A DNA stretch of 64,000 bases, taken from assembly GCA_963817075.1 (NCBI GenBank), contig CAWFMT010000008.1, positions 62,001-126,000 of the forward strand, in the 5' to 3' direction. Positions 43,693 to 53,426 of the stretch are shown here, piece by piece. The notes beneath the pieces were generated by a model. That model was not told the origin of the DNA. It did no database searches and saw nothing but the letters and a program-made list of their open reading frames with translations. The first letter of the stretch is position 1, and every line of letters starts with the position of its first letter. Both the position numbers and the translations under genes were made by a program. This DNA is from DASPKM01 sp963817075. GTDB lineage: Bacteria > Bacteroidota > Bacteroidia > Chitinophagales > Chitinophagaceae.

Positions 43693-45039
43693 ATGAAAAA
43701 GACCTCTACCTTAATCCTGATCCTGATCGCCGCAGTCCTTTCCAATACCAAGGCACAAACGATCTACACGATTAGCTCTAACAAAAACTGGAATGGCAAT
43801 TATCCAGGTTACGTAAGTAACGCCACTTTTAATATCAGCGCAGGAGTTACACTCACCATCGATAAGAACAATGTTACCTGTTATCAGTGCACTTTCAATG
43901 GAGGTAAAATATCGATTCAACAGGACATAAGTTTTCAATCAAGCAGTTTCAATAACGATAGCATATCGGCAAACAACAAAATCATCTCATTGCAGTCATC
44001 AACCGTCGCCTTTTCAAATGTGTATTTCAACCTCACAGGAAATTCAACTATTTCAGGAAATGCGCCTATAACGATGACGAATTCCAAATTCGTTTTTAAT
44101 AATACTGCGCGTTTCAACCCCACCTACCAATTGGAAATGTTGAACAGCAGTCTTTACTTCAATGGTAATTCAAATATGACCGCAACAGGCACCCCTGTTA
44201 ATTTGAAGAACAACAGTCAGATCATTATAGGCGATGGATCAAACACAAGCACGGCATTTGTGCACATCAACGGCCCGGCATTGAATATTTATGGAACTTC
44301 AGCCATTACCCTCGCCAACAAAAACAATTACTACAGAAACTGGAGCAACTATACTTACCACCCCACCTCAGGTCCAAGCGTTTCTTTCCCAACTACTAAC
44401 AATAACCTGAATTGCGGTGGCAGCAATCCTAATGGATGTACTGCCCCCAACGCCTATGGTCCTGCGACACTTAACCTGGCAGGTTTGATGGCGACCTCGA
44501 TTTTGCCTGTTAAACTCCTTGATTTCACAGCCGGAATCACAAATAACTCGCAAGTCAAATTATCCTGGTCAACTGAAAATGAAATCAATTTCTCCGAATT
44601 CGTAATCGAAAGGAACTCTGATAACAATCAGCAATGGCAGACCATCGGAAGAATTTCAGCAAAGGCATCAAATTCAGGAATTGCTAATTATGAAATAACT
44701 GACGCAATGCCAGTGAAAGGAACCAATTATTATCGCCTTAAGATGATTGATAAGGACGGAAGCATCTCTTATTCAAAAACAATAAACTTAAAATCTGAAC
44801 AAACTGCAAGCGTAGCGATTGTCACAACTGGAAAAAATTCAATTACAATAAAAGTTCCTACTTCAAATTCGAGAACACTTAGTGTTTTCTCTTATCAGGG
44901 CCAGTTGTTGTACAGAACCAATTTAAGCGGACAAATGGTGTACAATGTACAATTGCCATCTAATGCAACGCAGGGAATTCTTGTAGCTCAGGTGATGAGT
45001 AATGGCGAAACAAAAACTATCAGTTTTTTGAACAAGTAA
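43693..45039 (+). CDS. T9SS type-A sorting-domain surface protein with beta-helix-like passenger
   Basis: A 448-aa secreted protein. The signal peptide MKKTSTLILILIAAVLSNTKA/Q is followed by about 230 residues rich in Asn/Ser/Thr with repeating short strands (ITMTNSKFVFNN; LEMLNSSLYFNGNSNMTA; VNLKNNSQIIIGDG), the look of a parallel beta-helix. From about residue 272 (LPVKLLDFTAGITNNSQVKLSWSTENEINFSEFVIERN) it has the fibronectin-like module that commonly precedes a Por secretion tail, and it ends with a type-A tail (VFSYQGQLLYRT...QVMSNGETKTISFLNK). It is probably exported to the surface; its ligand is unknown. Confidence 0.85.
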   Translation: MKKTSTLILILIAAVLSNTKAQTIYTISSNKNWNGNYPGYVSNATFNISAGVTLTIDKNNVTCYQCTFNGGKISIQQDISFQSSSFNNDSISANNKIISLQSSTVAFSNVYFNLTGNSTISGNAPITMTNSKFVFNNTARFNPTYQLEMLNSSLYFNGNSNMTATGTPVNLKNNSQIIIGDGSNTSTAFVHINGPALNIYGTSAITLANKNNYYRNWSNYTYHPTSGPSVSFPTTNNNLNCGGSNPNGCTAPNAYGPATLNLAGLMATSILPVKLLDFTAGITNNSQVKLSWSTENEINFSEFVIERNSDNNQQWQTIGRISAKASNSGIANYEITDAMPVKGTNYYRLKMIDKDGSISYSKTINLKSEQTASVAIVTTGKNSITIKVPTSNSRTLSVFSYQGQLLYRTNLSGQMVYNVQLPSNATQGILVAQVMSNGETKTISFLNK

Positions 45040-45140
45040 AATCGGAAACTAATATTTCGAGTTTGGAGTTTCGGGTTTCGAGTTAATATCCTTAAAATTC
45101 ACGACTCACGTCTCACGATTCACGTCTCACGAATAGAAAT

Positions 45141-45224
45141 ATTTCACGCAAAGACGCCAATTTTAGGAAGACGCAAAGAACATATTTCCCTATCCCTTTG
45201 CACCTTTGCTTCTTTGCGAGAAAT
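45141..45224. repeat. REP-like palindrome, second type, copy 2
   Basis: ATTTCACGCAAAGACGCC ... CTTTGCTTCTTTGCGAGAAAT, sister of 34542-34628. It is flanked by CACGACTCACGTCTCACG words on both sides (45096-45130 and 45238-45259). Confidence 0.85.
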
Positions 45225-45259
45225 TCTTCCCTCCCGCCTCTCACGACTCACGTCTCACG

Positions 45260-45532
45260 TCAATCCCTCGCAATAGAGAAATCATCCATCCATTTAAGAG
45301 CAACGTCTTCAACTTCTACATGTTCAACTTGTGCTCCAGCCGGACCCTGATAACACCAGTCGACCAATTGAAAAAGGATCAGTTCATCAGCAGTAGCCAC
45401 AATCTCCACGTTTCCGTCAGGAAGATTTTTTACCTCTCCCTTTATATAAAGCTCATCTGCCTTTCGCTTAGCGGCATTTCGAAAATTTACTCCCTGAACT
45501 TTTCCCTGTATTAAGATTTTCTTGGTAACCAT
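45260..45532 (-). CDS. acyP: Acylphosphatase
   Basis: A 90-aa enzyme that hydrolyses acyl-phosphates. The start at the ATG at 45532 has a strong GGGGAGG ribosome binding site; an open extension to 45583 is not coding. The catalytic loop VQGVNFR (12-18) supplies Arg18, and Asn36 is in GEVKNLPDGNVEI, as in the family. It is downstream of dnaA on the same strand, but a good terminator stands between them only about 24 bp before the start codon, so expression may depend on read-through or a hidden promoter. Confidence 0.93.
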   Translation of the reverse strand: MVTKKILIQGKVQGVNFRNAAKRKADELYIKGEVKNLPDGNVEIVATADELILFQLVDWCYQGPAGAQVEHVEVEDVALKWMDDFSIARD

Positions 45533-45555
45533 AGCTTGTACCTCCCCAATAAAAA

Positions 45556-45577
45556 AGGTCCTGCAAAAGCAGGACCT
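45556..45577 (-). terminator. dnaA terminator
   Basis: A 9-bp perfect stem AGGTCCTGC/GCAGGACCT with an AAAA loop, followed on the minus strand by TTTTTTATT. It lies 20 bp after the dnaA stop and just before the acylphosphatase ribosome binding site. Confidence 0.88.
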
Positions 45578-45597
45578 AAACAAATATTTTTTTGAGA

Positions 45598-47031
45598 CTA
45601 CATCGCAGCTAACTGAACCTTTTGCTGAAGCTCCATTACGTTATCACGGAAAAGTCCATCGGTATCCATCAGGTCTTTTACAGTCTGGCAGGAATGTATC
45701 ACAGTTGTGTGATCACGACCGCCAAAATGTTCTCCTATCGTCTTAAGTGAATTCTTTGTAAATGCCTTAGCCAGGTACATCGTGATTTGCCTTGCCTGAA
45801 CAATTTCACGCTTGCGGGTCTTCTGAAGTAATTTTTCGTAAGGCACATCGAAATACTCGCAAACCATTTTTTGTATGGTTTCGATGGTGATTTCTTTGCT
45901 GCTGGTTTTTACGAAATTTCTCAACACTTTTTTGGCAAGATCTAGGTCAATTTCCCTCTTGTTTAGCGAAGATTGTGCCAACAATGATATGAGAGCGCCC
46001 TCTAATTCTCTTACATTACTGTTAATATTATAAGCGAGATATTTTATCACTTCTTTCGGCATCTCTACTCCATCATTCTTCATCTTGCGATCAAGTATAT
46101 CAATCCTGGTATCATAATCAGGGATAGACAGATCAGCACTCAACCCCCAGCGGAATCTGCTGAGAAGGCGTTCCTGAACTCCTTCAAGATCCTTAGGTGA
46201 TTTGTCTGATGTAAGTATCAGTTGCTTGCCACTTTGATGAAGGTGATTGAATATGGCGAAGAATGCATCCTGCGATTTTTCAGCCCTGTTAAAAAACTGA
46301 ACATCATCAATGATCAAAACATCCACAAGTTGATAAAAATGGATGAAGTCGTTGATTGCATTATTCCTGCTATGATCCTGAAATTGGTTTATGAATTTTT
46401 CTGAGCTGACATACAAAACCACCTTGCCATGAAACAATCGTTTTGTTTCATTTCCTATTGATTGTGCCAGGTGAGTCTTTCCAAGACCTACACCTCCATA
46501 TATAACCAGGGGATTGAATGAATTGGCGCCAGGTTTCTCAGCTACTGTTTTACCTGCTCTTCTTGCTACGCGATTACAGTCACCTTCTATAAATGATTCA
46601 AAAGTATAATTAGGATTAAGCTGAGGATCAATCTGCATTTTCTTCAGCCCAGGTATCACAAAAGGATTCTTAACAGGATTGTGAATGATTAGCGGAAAAT
46701 CCATTTCATTATTAGAGAACGATTTGTATCCATGAGCTGGAACATCCATAGTAAGTGGCTTATTGTTGTGATTACCGCTGTCAACCATTATTCTGTACTC
46801 AAGCCTTGCCTCCCTACCCAACACCCGCCTCAAAGTCTTGCCAAGAAGATTAACATAGTGCTCTTCCAGGTACTCGTAAAAAAACTGTGAAGGAACCTGA
46901 ATTACTAAAACATTGTCTTTTAATTCAACAGGTTTAATGGGTTCGAACCATGTCTTAAAATGCTGCCACTCAACTATATCTTTTATAACTTCCAGACATT
47001 CTTCCCAAATCCTATCAAATGTTTTAGTCAT
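45598..47031 (-). CDS. dnaA: Chromosomal replication initiator DnaA
   Basis: This AAA+ initiator binds DnaA boxes and opens oriC. The 477-aa protein has the N-terminal oligomerisation domain (1-80), a variable linker, Walker A GGVGLGKT (179-186), Walker B LIIDDVQFF, the arginine-finger/sensor region ERLLSRFRWGL, and the C-terminal box-binding helix GGRDHTTVIHSCQTV near residue 445. In this window no dnaN, recF or gyrB follows, consistent with the scattered arrangement usual in Bacteroidota. I see no DnaA-box cluster nearby. Confidence 0.97.
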   Translation of the reverse strand: MTKTFDRIWEECLEVIKDIVEWQHFKTWFEPIKPVELKDNVLVIQVPSQFFYEYLEEHYVNLLGKTLRRVLGREARLEYRIMVDSGNHNNKPLTMDVPAHGYKSFSNNEMDFPLIIHNPVKNPFVIPGLKKMQIDPQLNPNYTFESFIEGDCNRVARRAGKTVAEKPGANSFNPLVIYGGVGLGKTHLAQSIGNETKRLFHGKVVLYVSSEKFINQFQDHSRNNAINDFIHFYQLVDVLIIDDVQFFNRAEKSQDAFFAIFNHLHQSGKQLILTSDKSPKDLEGVQERLLSRFRWGLSADLSIPDYDTRIDILDRKMKNDGVEMPKEVIKYLAYNINSNVRELEGALISLLAQSSLNKREIDLDLAKKVLRNFVKTSSKEITIETIQKMVCEYFDVPYEKLLQKTRKREIVQARQITMYLAKAFTKNSLKTIGEHFGGRDHTTVIHSCQTVKDLMDTDGLFRDNVMELQQKVQLAAM

Positions 47032-47680
47032 TACGAAATAAGCAGTTTATAGTAAGTTAGATTAGTTGTTGTCTTTGGAAATTTCTTTCAGTGGCCTCAG
47101 TAAAAAAATTAATGAAGGGGAACGAATATCAAAAGTTTTTTGTTGAAAAAAAAATTTTTATTCAGTTGTTTTTTTCTGCATAATGGCACGAAAAAATCCA
47201 ACAGAATTTTTTCATTTTTTTGTCGACATCGATAATGGATCTGTATAGATTTCCAGCTTGCGATCGCACGAATTCTTCCCTGCAGTATCATTATGCAATA
47301 ATGCTTCTATTCTGCAAAACTCATTAAGTGGTTCGAATTCTATTTTGACAGAATGATCAGAGGCCCTGGCAGAGGTAAGTTTAACTGAACCGAATTTTCG
47401 TAATGGAATTTGTGAAGCAGGAACACTTGTTATCAGCAGGTTATTTGTCATATCAACATGCGATGCAATTGAAGATACAACTATTTTAATACCATGGAAA
47501 AAAGATTAAAAAATATAAATTCACTTGATTCAGGCCAAGTTTTTTCTCCAGATTTTGTAGATTGAAAAAACAGGATTCAGTGATTAAAATCACGGTTTTT
47601 CAAGTGTTTTCATAAGGGGGAAAATAGATTTTGATTTATAGAATGCAAGAATTTTCTTTGCATTGTAAATTTTCTGACAA
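47032..47680. other. Spacer upstream of dnaA
   Basis: About 650 bp between divergent dnaA and a barrel gene. It contains A/T-rich runs (47105-47230), a possible small ORF (47212-47451, minus) and an A/T-rich segment before the barrel gene. I looked for TTATCCACA-type boxes and exact TAnnTTTG elements and found none that convince. Confidence 0.4.
47212..47451 (-). CDS. Possible 79-aa hypothetical protein
   Basis: The ORF begins MTNNLLITSVPASQIPLRKFG and ends DPLSMSTKK. Its amino-acid composition is balanced and protein-like (SVKIEFEPLNEFCRIEALLHND), and it does not sit opposite any other gene, which is why I keep it. There is no clear ribosome binding site and no recognised family. It lies 180 bp upstream of dnaA on the same strand. 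Confidence 0.35.
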   Translation of the reverse strand: MTNNLLITSVPASQIPLRKFGSVKLTSARASDHSVKIEFEPLNEFCRIEALLHNDTAGKNSCDRKLEIYTDPLSMSTKK

Positions 47681-48262
47681 ATGAAAAAACTAACTGCTGT
47701 TCTGATCATCATTCTATTTACATATGCAGGCTTCTCGCAAGGACGATTTCGTGTTCAAGCCGGGCCGGTTTTCAATTATCTAATTGCAAAGGAAACCACT
47801 TCAGCCTACGGTGATTTGCACGTGGGTTATACATTTGGCGCAGGCTATGAAATGTTCGCCGGAAAGAAATTATCAATTCAACCAGAATTGAATTATATCG
47901 GATTGAGAACACTTGAGAAAGTTACCAATGCTAAAATAAGGCTCAGTTATCTGCAGGTTCCTGTCCTGGTAAAACTTTCAAATGCTAAGAAAACTTTTGG
48001 TGCTTATATGGGACCACAACTTGCGTTTCTTACGAAAGCATCAAGTGAACGTTCCGGTGTGAAGTCTGATGTCAGTCAAAATATGGGAGAGGTAGATTTT
48101 GCAGGTGTATTCGGGATTGAATTTATCAGTCCGATAAACCTGGCTTTTAATGTCAGATTTACTCAGGGTCTGTCAAACGTAAATAAGGTTGAATTTACCG
48201 GTAACAGCAGTCGGCATCAGATCTTTGGTTTGACTGTTGGATATGTATTCGGCAATAATTAA
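47681..48262 (+). CDS. Porin-family outer-membrane beta-barrel protein
   Basis: A 193-aa exported protein with a 19-residue signal peptide (ends GFSQ). The mature part starts GRFRVQAGPVFNYLIA and ends HQIFGLTVGYVFGNN, with LSYLQVPVLVKLS and YMGPQLAFLTKA strands in between, as in OMP_b-brl_2 family members. The function is unknown. A terminator follows at 48288. Confidence 0.83.
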   Translation: MKKLTAVLIIILFTYAGFSQGRFRVQAGPVFNYLIAKETTSAYGDLHVGYTFGAGYEMFAGKKLSIQPELNYIGLRTLEKVTNAKIRLSYLQVPVLVKLSNAKKTFGAYMGPQLAFLTKASSERSGVKSDVSQNMGEVDFAGVFGIEFISPINLAFNVRFTQGLSNVNKVEFTGNSSRHQIFGLTVGYVFGNN

Positions 48263-48287
48263 AGAATTTCAAATAGTTAATTTGCAA

Positions 48288-48311
48288 GGGGGTTATTTAA
48301 CTCCCTTTTTT
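48288..48311 (+). terminator. Terminator after the barrel gene
   Basis: The stem GGGGGTTA/TAACTCCC (one mismatch) has a 2-nt spacer loop region and is followed by six T residues. It lies 25 bp after the stop at 48262. Confidence 0.65.
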
Positions 48312-48328
48312 CATTAAGAAGGGTCAGC

Positions 48329-49900
48329 ATGCAAAAGCTTGTATCAATAAGAATTAAACCTTCAGAAATTTTTAGCGATCAAATCATCAAAGAATATCTG
48401 GTTCAGGAAACCGGAGTAGATCCTAATTCTATCTCTGGTTTTCACATCATAAAAAGGTCAATTGATGCCAGGAGTCGAACGGCCTGGATAAATCTTAGTT
48501 GCAAGGTCTTTATAGGTGAACCTTTTCACGAACGACCCAGGGCAGAATTCCATTTTTCAAATGTTTCCATGGCAGAACATACGGTATTAGTGATTGGGTC
48601 AGGACCTGCCGGGCTTTTCACCTCTCTAAAACTCATTGAGAACGGAATAAAACCAATTGTAATTGAAAGAGGAAAGGATGTACGCGCCAGGAGAAGGGAC
48701 CTTGCAAGATTAAATAAGGAAGGAGAAATCAATCCGGACAGCAATTATTGTTTTGGAGAAGGAGGAGCTGGCACTTATAGTGACGGGAAACTGTACACCC
48801 GCAGCACTAAAAGAGGAGATGTGAATCGCATATTAAACCTGCTGGTCAATTTTGGAGCAGATGAAAATATTTTGTTCGATGCACATCCACACATTGGAAC
48901 AAACAAGCTCCCACAGATCATCTCTGCAATGCGAAAAACCATCCTGGATTGTGGCGGGGAATATCGGTTTGATAAACGTGTCACAGATCTCATAATCGAG
49001 AAAGGTTCAATTAAAGGTGTTCGGGATCAAAATGGGGACCTTTTCTACGCGAATGCAGTTGTTCTTGCAACCGGACATTCAGCCAGAGATATTTTTGAAC
49101 TTCTTCATCAGAAAAATATTGTCATTGAGTTCAAGCCATTTGCACTAGGTGTAAGAGTGGAGCATCCTCAATCTGCAATTGATGCAATTCAATATCACAC
49201 GCATGTAAGAAGTAAGTACCTGCCCCCGGCTTCCTATTCGCAGGTTGAGCAGATAGAGGGAAAAGGAGTATTTACATTTTGTATGTGTCCAGGTGGAATC
49301 ATAGCTCCTGCCTCTACCGATTCAGGAGAAGTAGTTGTAAATGGATGGAGCCCTTCAAAAAGGAATAACCCATTTGCAAATAGTGGCATTGTTGTAAGTA
49401 TCGAGGAAGAAGATGTAAAGGAGTTCATGGAGAAGGGACCGCTTGCAGGAGTTTACTTCCAAAAGAGAATAGAACAAAATTCATTCAAGGCAGGAGGTGG
49501 AAAATTTGTTGCACCTGCTCAACGATTGGATGATTTTGTCAGGAACAAGATTTCTTCCTCCCTTCCGGATTGTTCATATCTCCCTGGCATCCGGTCTTCT
49601 TCAATAAAAGAGATTCTGCCTCCTTTTATTCATAAGAGATTGCAACAGGGGTTTCAGGCATTTGGGAAAAAAATGAAAGGATATCTTACCAACGAGGCAG
49701 TTGTTGTTGCAACAGAATCCAGAACATCATCCCCAGTCCGAATTCCCAGGAACCAATCCACTCTTCAACATCCTCAGGTGAAGGGATTATATCCATGCGG
49801 CGAAGGAGCAGGATATGCGGGAGGAATTGTTAGTGCTGCCATTGATGGCGAGCGTGTTGCTGAAAAGATCATTGAATCAATTCATTCATTCTCCCACTGA
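48329..49900 (+). CDS. COG2509-type FAD-dependent dehydrogenase
   Basis: A 523-aa uncharacterised flavoprotein. Unusually for flavoproteins, an 80-residue N-terminal domain precedes the dinucleotide-binding motif GSGPAG (90-95), which is a hallmark of the COG2509 family. Other family elements are GEGGAGTYSDGKLYTR (about 148-163), VLATGHSARDI and the C-terminal YPCGEGAGYAGGIVSAAIDG FAD contact. Homologues are widespread; no physiological substrate is known to me. Its 3' end overlaps the convergent phospholipase-like gene by 15 bp. Confidence 0.9.
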   Translation: MQKLVSIRIKPSEIFSDQIIKEYLVQETGVDPNSISGFHIIKRSIDARSRTAWINLSCKVFIGEPFHERPRAEFHFSNVSMAEHTVLVIGSGPAGLFTSLKLIENGIKPIVIERGKDVRARRRDLARLNKEGEINPDSNYCFGEGGAGTYSDGKLYTRSTKRGDVNRILNLLVNFGADENILFDAHPHIGTNKLPQIISAMRKTILDCGGEYRFDKRVTDLIIEKGSIKGVRDQNGDLFYANAVVLATGHSARDIFELLHQKNIVIEFKPFALGVRVEHPQSAIDAIQYHTHVRSKYLPPASYSQVEQIEGKGVFTFCMCPGGIIAPASTDSGEVVVNGWSPSKRNNPFANSGIVVSIEEEDVKEFMEKGPLAGVYFQKRIEQNSFKAGGGKFVAPAQRLDDFVRNKISSSLPDCSYLPGIRSSSIKEILPPFIHKRLQQGFQAFGKKMKGYLTNEAVVVATESRTSSPVRIPRNQSTLQHPQVKGLYPCGEGAGYAGGIVSAAIDGERVAEKIIESIHSFSH

Positions 49901-50885
49901 CTGTTCTGATCTTCTGGATAATAAAAGGCTGTCCTGGATCAAATGGTTCTTTCGAAAAGATTTCCTTTCTTTTTTTAATTGTTTCTTCATGTCCCTGGTC
50001 AGTTGGCCTAACGGGAGATTCGGTCTTCCGGCATCAATCCAGGAAGTATATATAAAATCAGCCAATTGATCTGCTGATTTAACTAGTTGTCTGCTAACAG
50101 TATTCCCAAGAGCTTTTGAGTATGCTAAGGCAAAAGCGGGTGTGTAAGATTTATACTCTCTCCCCCTCCTCATCTGCAAACGGAATTTTGTTGTGTCAGA
50201 AAACCCTTTACTTGCTTCCAACTCCTTCATTAGAACTTCATCCTTCATTGAATATGATGTTCTCAATGTTTCCCATATTTCCTCTGCCGGGTTACTTAAA
50301 TAGTTTGCCTTGTGGCGGCTGCTCAGATCAAATCTATCCAATTCAAGTTCAGGGATCAATGACTCCCATAGACTGTGAAGGCCCTTTTGTCCGGTAAGCT
50401 GCCCATCATAATTAATGGTTGTGTGCAAAGGCACGTGCGCATCTCCAATATAGTGTCCAAGATCAGCGGCATAAAACAAAATTTTTTCTGCATTCTGATC
50501 CCTGAATGCCATCGTTAAAGAATCCTTGACTTTCAGGATGAGATATGGAAGCCACCCATGTTTCAGTAAACTATCCCTGGGAATAGAGTTTCAGGACCTC
50601 ATCCCATTGAGCAGGCATTTTCCACTGAGCTGAATCTCCAAATGCCTCAAAATCTATAAAATGTTTGGTAGCCTCGGTAGAGTCCTGTCCTCTCCTGATG
50701 TCTGGTCGAGGAGCGTTTTTCACCATGTACTCAAGGTTTTGGTGAAAGAACACCCTTAGTTTACCAGGAAGTTCATATACGGCAAGCTGATTTACTGTTC
50801 TGTGCGCCAGGAAGCCCCAACTGCCGCAAACCATTAATAATAAGATCAAGCCACTTATAAAAAGTATCAACTTACCTTTCTGCAT
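49886..50885 (-). pseudogene. Zinc-dependent phospholipase C / S1-P1 nuclease-like protein, frameshifted
   Basis: Two reading frames make one gene. The first (50885-50571) encodes a signal/anchor followed by WGFLAHRTVNQLAVYELP and HFIDFEAFG, where mature-terminal Trp and His residues bind zinc. The second (to 49886) encodes LGHYIGDAHVPLHTTINYDG and the rest of the helical zinc enzyme. The join is at LKLYS-RDSLLKHGWLPY: removing one C from the CCC run (plus-strand GGG 50579-50581) restores a continuous frame of about 330 residues. The family hydrolyses phospholipids or nucleic acids in the periplasm. It is either a recent pseudogene or a sequencing error. Confidence 0.75.
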
Positions 50886-51021
50886 TTACAAATATTTGCC
50901 GCGAAAATGAACAAAAAAAGCATTGATTGCTGAAACATTTTCTCCAGAAGGCTACAAATAAGTATTGCGTACCTTTTCCAGGTCATTTCAGCAATTTCAA
51001 TATCAATACTAAGAAATACAC

Positions 51022-51955
51022 ATGAGTATACTTGAAGTCAAACATCTCAAAAAATACTATGCAACTCAAAAAGCTGTAGATGACATCAGTTTTAAGATTG
51101 AGAAAGGCAGCATTTTTGGACTGCTGGGTCCCAATGGAGCTGGTAAAACCACCTTACTTAGAATGATCACGGGGATCTTTTATCCTGATGAAGGTGAAAT
51201 CATTCTTGAAGGCAAGAAATTTAATGCAACGAATGATGTATTAAGGATTGGTTATATGCCAGAAGAACGAGGCTTGTATAAAAAAATGAAAATTGGCGAG
51301 CAGGCAGTATATCTGGCACAATTAAAAGGTCTAAAAAAATCCATTGCAACACAAAAAGTAAAAGAATGGTTCATCAAGTTCGGAATGGAGAGCTGGTGGA
51401 ATAAGAAGGTGGAAGACCTAAGCAAGGGGATGAGCCAGAAATTGCAATTTGTAACTACGGTTCTGCATGAACCCAGGTTAATAATACTGGACGAACCATT
51501 CAGTGGCCTTGATCCCGTAAACGCAAATCTTATTAAGGACGAAATTTTTTATCTAGCAAAGAATGGTTCAACCATAATATTCAGCACTCACAGAATGGAG
51601 CAGGTTGAAGAGATCTGCGATCATATTATTCTTGTCAACAAAGGACAAAAAATTCTTGATGGCAGCTGTGAACGAGGTAAAACAGGAATTCAAGGAGAAT
51701 CTTTTCAAAATCTCTTTCGAGAATATTCCTCCCGCTAAGAATACTAACATTTTCGACATCATCAAGGAAAAGGAAAATTCCCTGATCGTTAAGATCAATG
51801 GGGGTTACGGATCAAACGATGTTCTGCAATATTTTCTGAATGAGAAGGCAAGCATTACAGGCTTCAATGAACTTCTGCCTTCACTGAACGAGATCTTTAT
51901 CAAACTGGTTGAAGGTACTGCCGTCAGTCGCCAGTTCCAATCCTTAACTGCATAA
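51022..51955 (+). pseudogene. ABC-2 type (NatA-like) transporter ATP-binding protein, frameshifted
   Basis: The first frame (51022-51738) holds a full ATPase domain: Walker A GPNGAGKTT (about 34-42), signature LSKGMSQKLQF, Walker B LIILDEPFSGLDP and the H-loop FSTHRMEQ. After ILDG near 51663 it degenerates, while the +1 frame takes over as SVNEVKQEFKENLF... to a stop at 51955, the expected C-terminal DUF4162-like region. Removing one base in AGCTG (51664-51668) restores one protein of about 310 residues. It sits 10 bp before the permease gene, as in NatAB sodium-export or drug-export operons. Confidence 0.8.
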
Positions 51956-51965
51956 ACAAATTATA

Positions 51966-53277
51966 ATGAGTAAGACCTGGTTGATCATTCAAAGGGAGTA
52001 TTTAACTCGTGTTAAGAAGAAATCATTCTTACTGACGACTATCCTCGTTCCAATTATTATCATTGGATTTTATGCAGCCATTATTGCCCTGGCGGTAAGC
52101 GGTGGTGGTGAAAATGAGAAGATTGCTATCATTGATGAAGCCAATTTGTTTGAAGGGAGAATTCCTCCGGATAAGGAAGGGAAAGAATCAGTCTCTTATA
52201 CCCTGATCAGTAACGAAGAGAAATCATCATTCCAGAAAGATTACCATGACAAGGGATATTCTGCCTATCTGTATATTCCCAAAATTGATATAAAAGATCC
52301 CAAGGGCATCGAACTCCACAGCCAGGCAACAGTTAGCATGAGCGTTAAGGGAAGGATCGAGAATAAGTTGGATAAAGCCATTGAAACTAAAAGATTACTA
52401 AGCGAGAACATTGACCCTAAAAAATATGAGTCAATAAAATCAGACGTGGATGTAATCAGTACTATCGACTCTGAAGAGGGAGGAAAAAGAAGTGTGGAAG
52501 GTGTGGCTTATGCGGTTGCATTCGCTGCAGGAATTTTGATCTACATGATCCTTTTGATATATGGAAGCATGGTGATGCGGGGAGTTATGGAGGAAAAAAC
52601 AAACAGGATCTCTGAAGTTATTATTAGCTCAGTAAAGCCAATGCAATTAATGTTGGGAAAGATCATTGGAATTGGGGCTGTTGGAATTACTCAATTTCTG
52701 ATCTGGATCATCCTTATTGGAGTATTACAATTGTTATTGCCGATGATCTTCCCGGGTATGGCAGGTCAGATGACTGAACAGATTGGAGCCAATGGAATGC
52801 CAACAGGTAAGGAAAATATGCTGGCTACAATCAGCCAGGGACTTAGATTCAATCCCGATGGGTTTATTATTATTTGCATTCCTCTTCTATTTCCTGGGCG
52901 GTTATTTGATGTATGCTTCCCTGTTTGCCGCTATAGGAAGTGTAAGCGAAGACCAACAGGATGCGCAGCAATTGATTTTCCCTGTAATGATGCCAATTAT
53001 ACTTGGATTTGTAATTCTCACACGTGCAATCCAGGAGCCTAACAGTGGCCTGGCCATATTTGGAAGTATGTTTCCTCTTACCTCACCAATTGTAATGATT
53101 GGCCGCATTCCTTTCGGAGTTCCATGGGAACAGATTGCCGCCTCAATGCTATTATTGATCTTATTTTTCCTTTTCTGCGCCTGGCTTGCCGGCAAGATCT
53201 ATAGGACCGGAATTCTTATGTATGGAAAGAAAGGAACCTGGAAAGAAATGATCAAATGGGGGTTTAGAAGAGGATAG
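51966..53277 (+). pseudogene. ABC-2 type (NatB-like) transporter permease, frameshifted
   Basis: The first frame begins MSKTWLIIQREYLTRVKKKSF, the typical NatB/ABC-2 start with one N-terminal helix. A periplasmic domain (about 45-175) and helices with EEKTNRISEVIISSVKPMQLMLGKIIG follow. At NP (about 52854) the frame goes off, and the +1 frame continues as MGLLLFAFLFYFLGGYLMYASLFAAIGS... to 53277. Removing one C from CCC (52854-52856) restores a permease of about 436 residues. It is the partner of the ATPase gene 10 bp upstream; both being frameshifted makes the transporter non-functional as read. Confidence 0.8.
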
Positions 53278-53426
53278 GATTTCGAGTTTCGGGTTTCGAG
53301 TTTAGTGTTATTTTACATTTTACCTTTTACATTATACATTCTGACATCCGACTTCTGACTTCAGACCTCAAAATTGCGGCTTTGTGGTTAATAATATATA
53401 ATACAATCCTGTGAGTGAAAGCAAAG

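Noticed and set aside
47032..47680. Possible oriC next to dnaA
   Set aside because: I found no cluster of TTATCCACA-like boxes or clear unwinding element, dnaN is not adjacent in this window, and Bacteroidota origins are often distant from dnaA. GC-skew analysis over the genome would decide.
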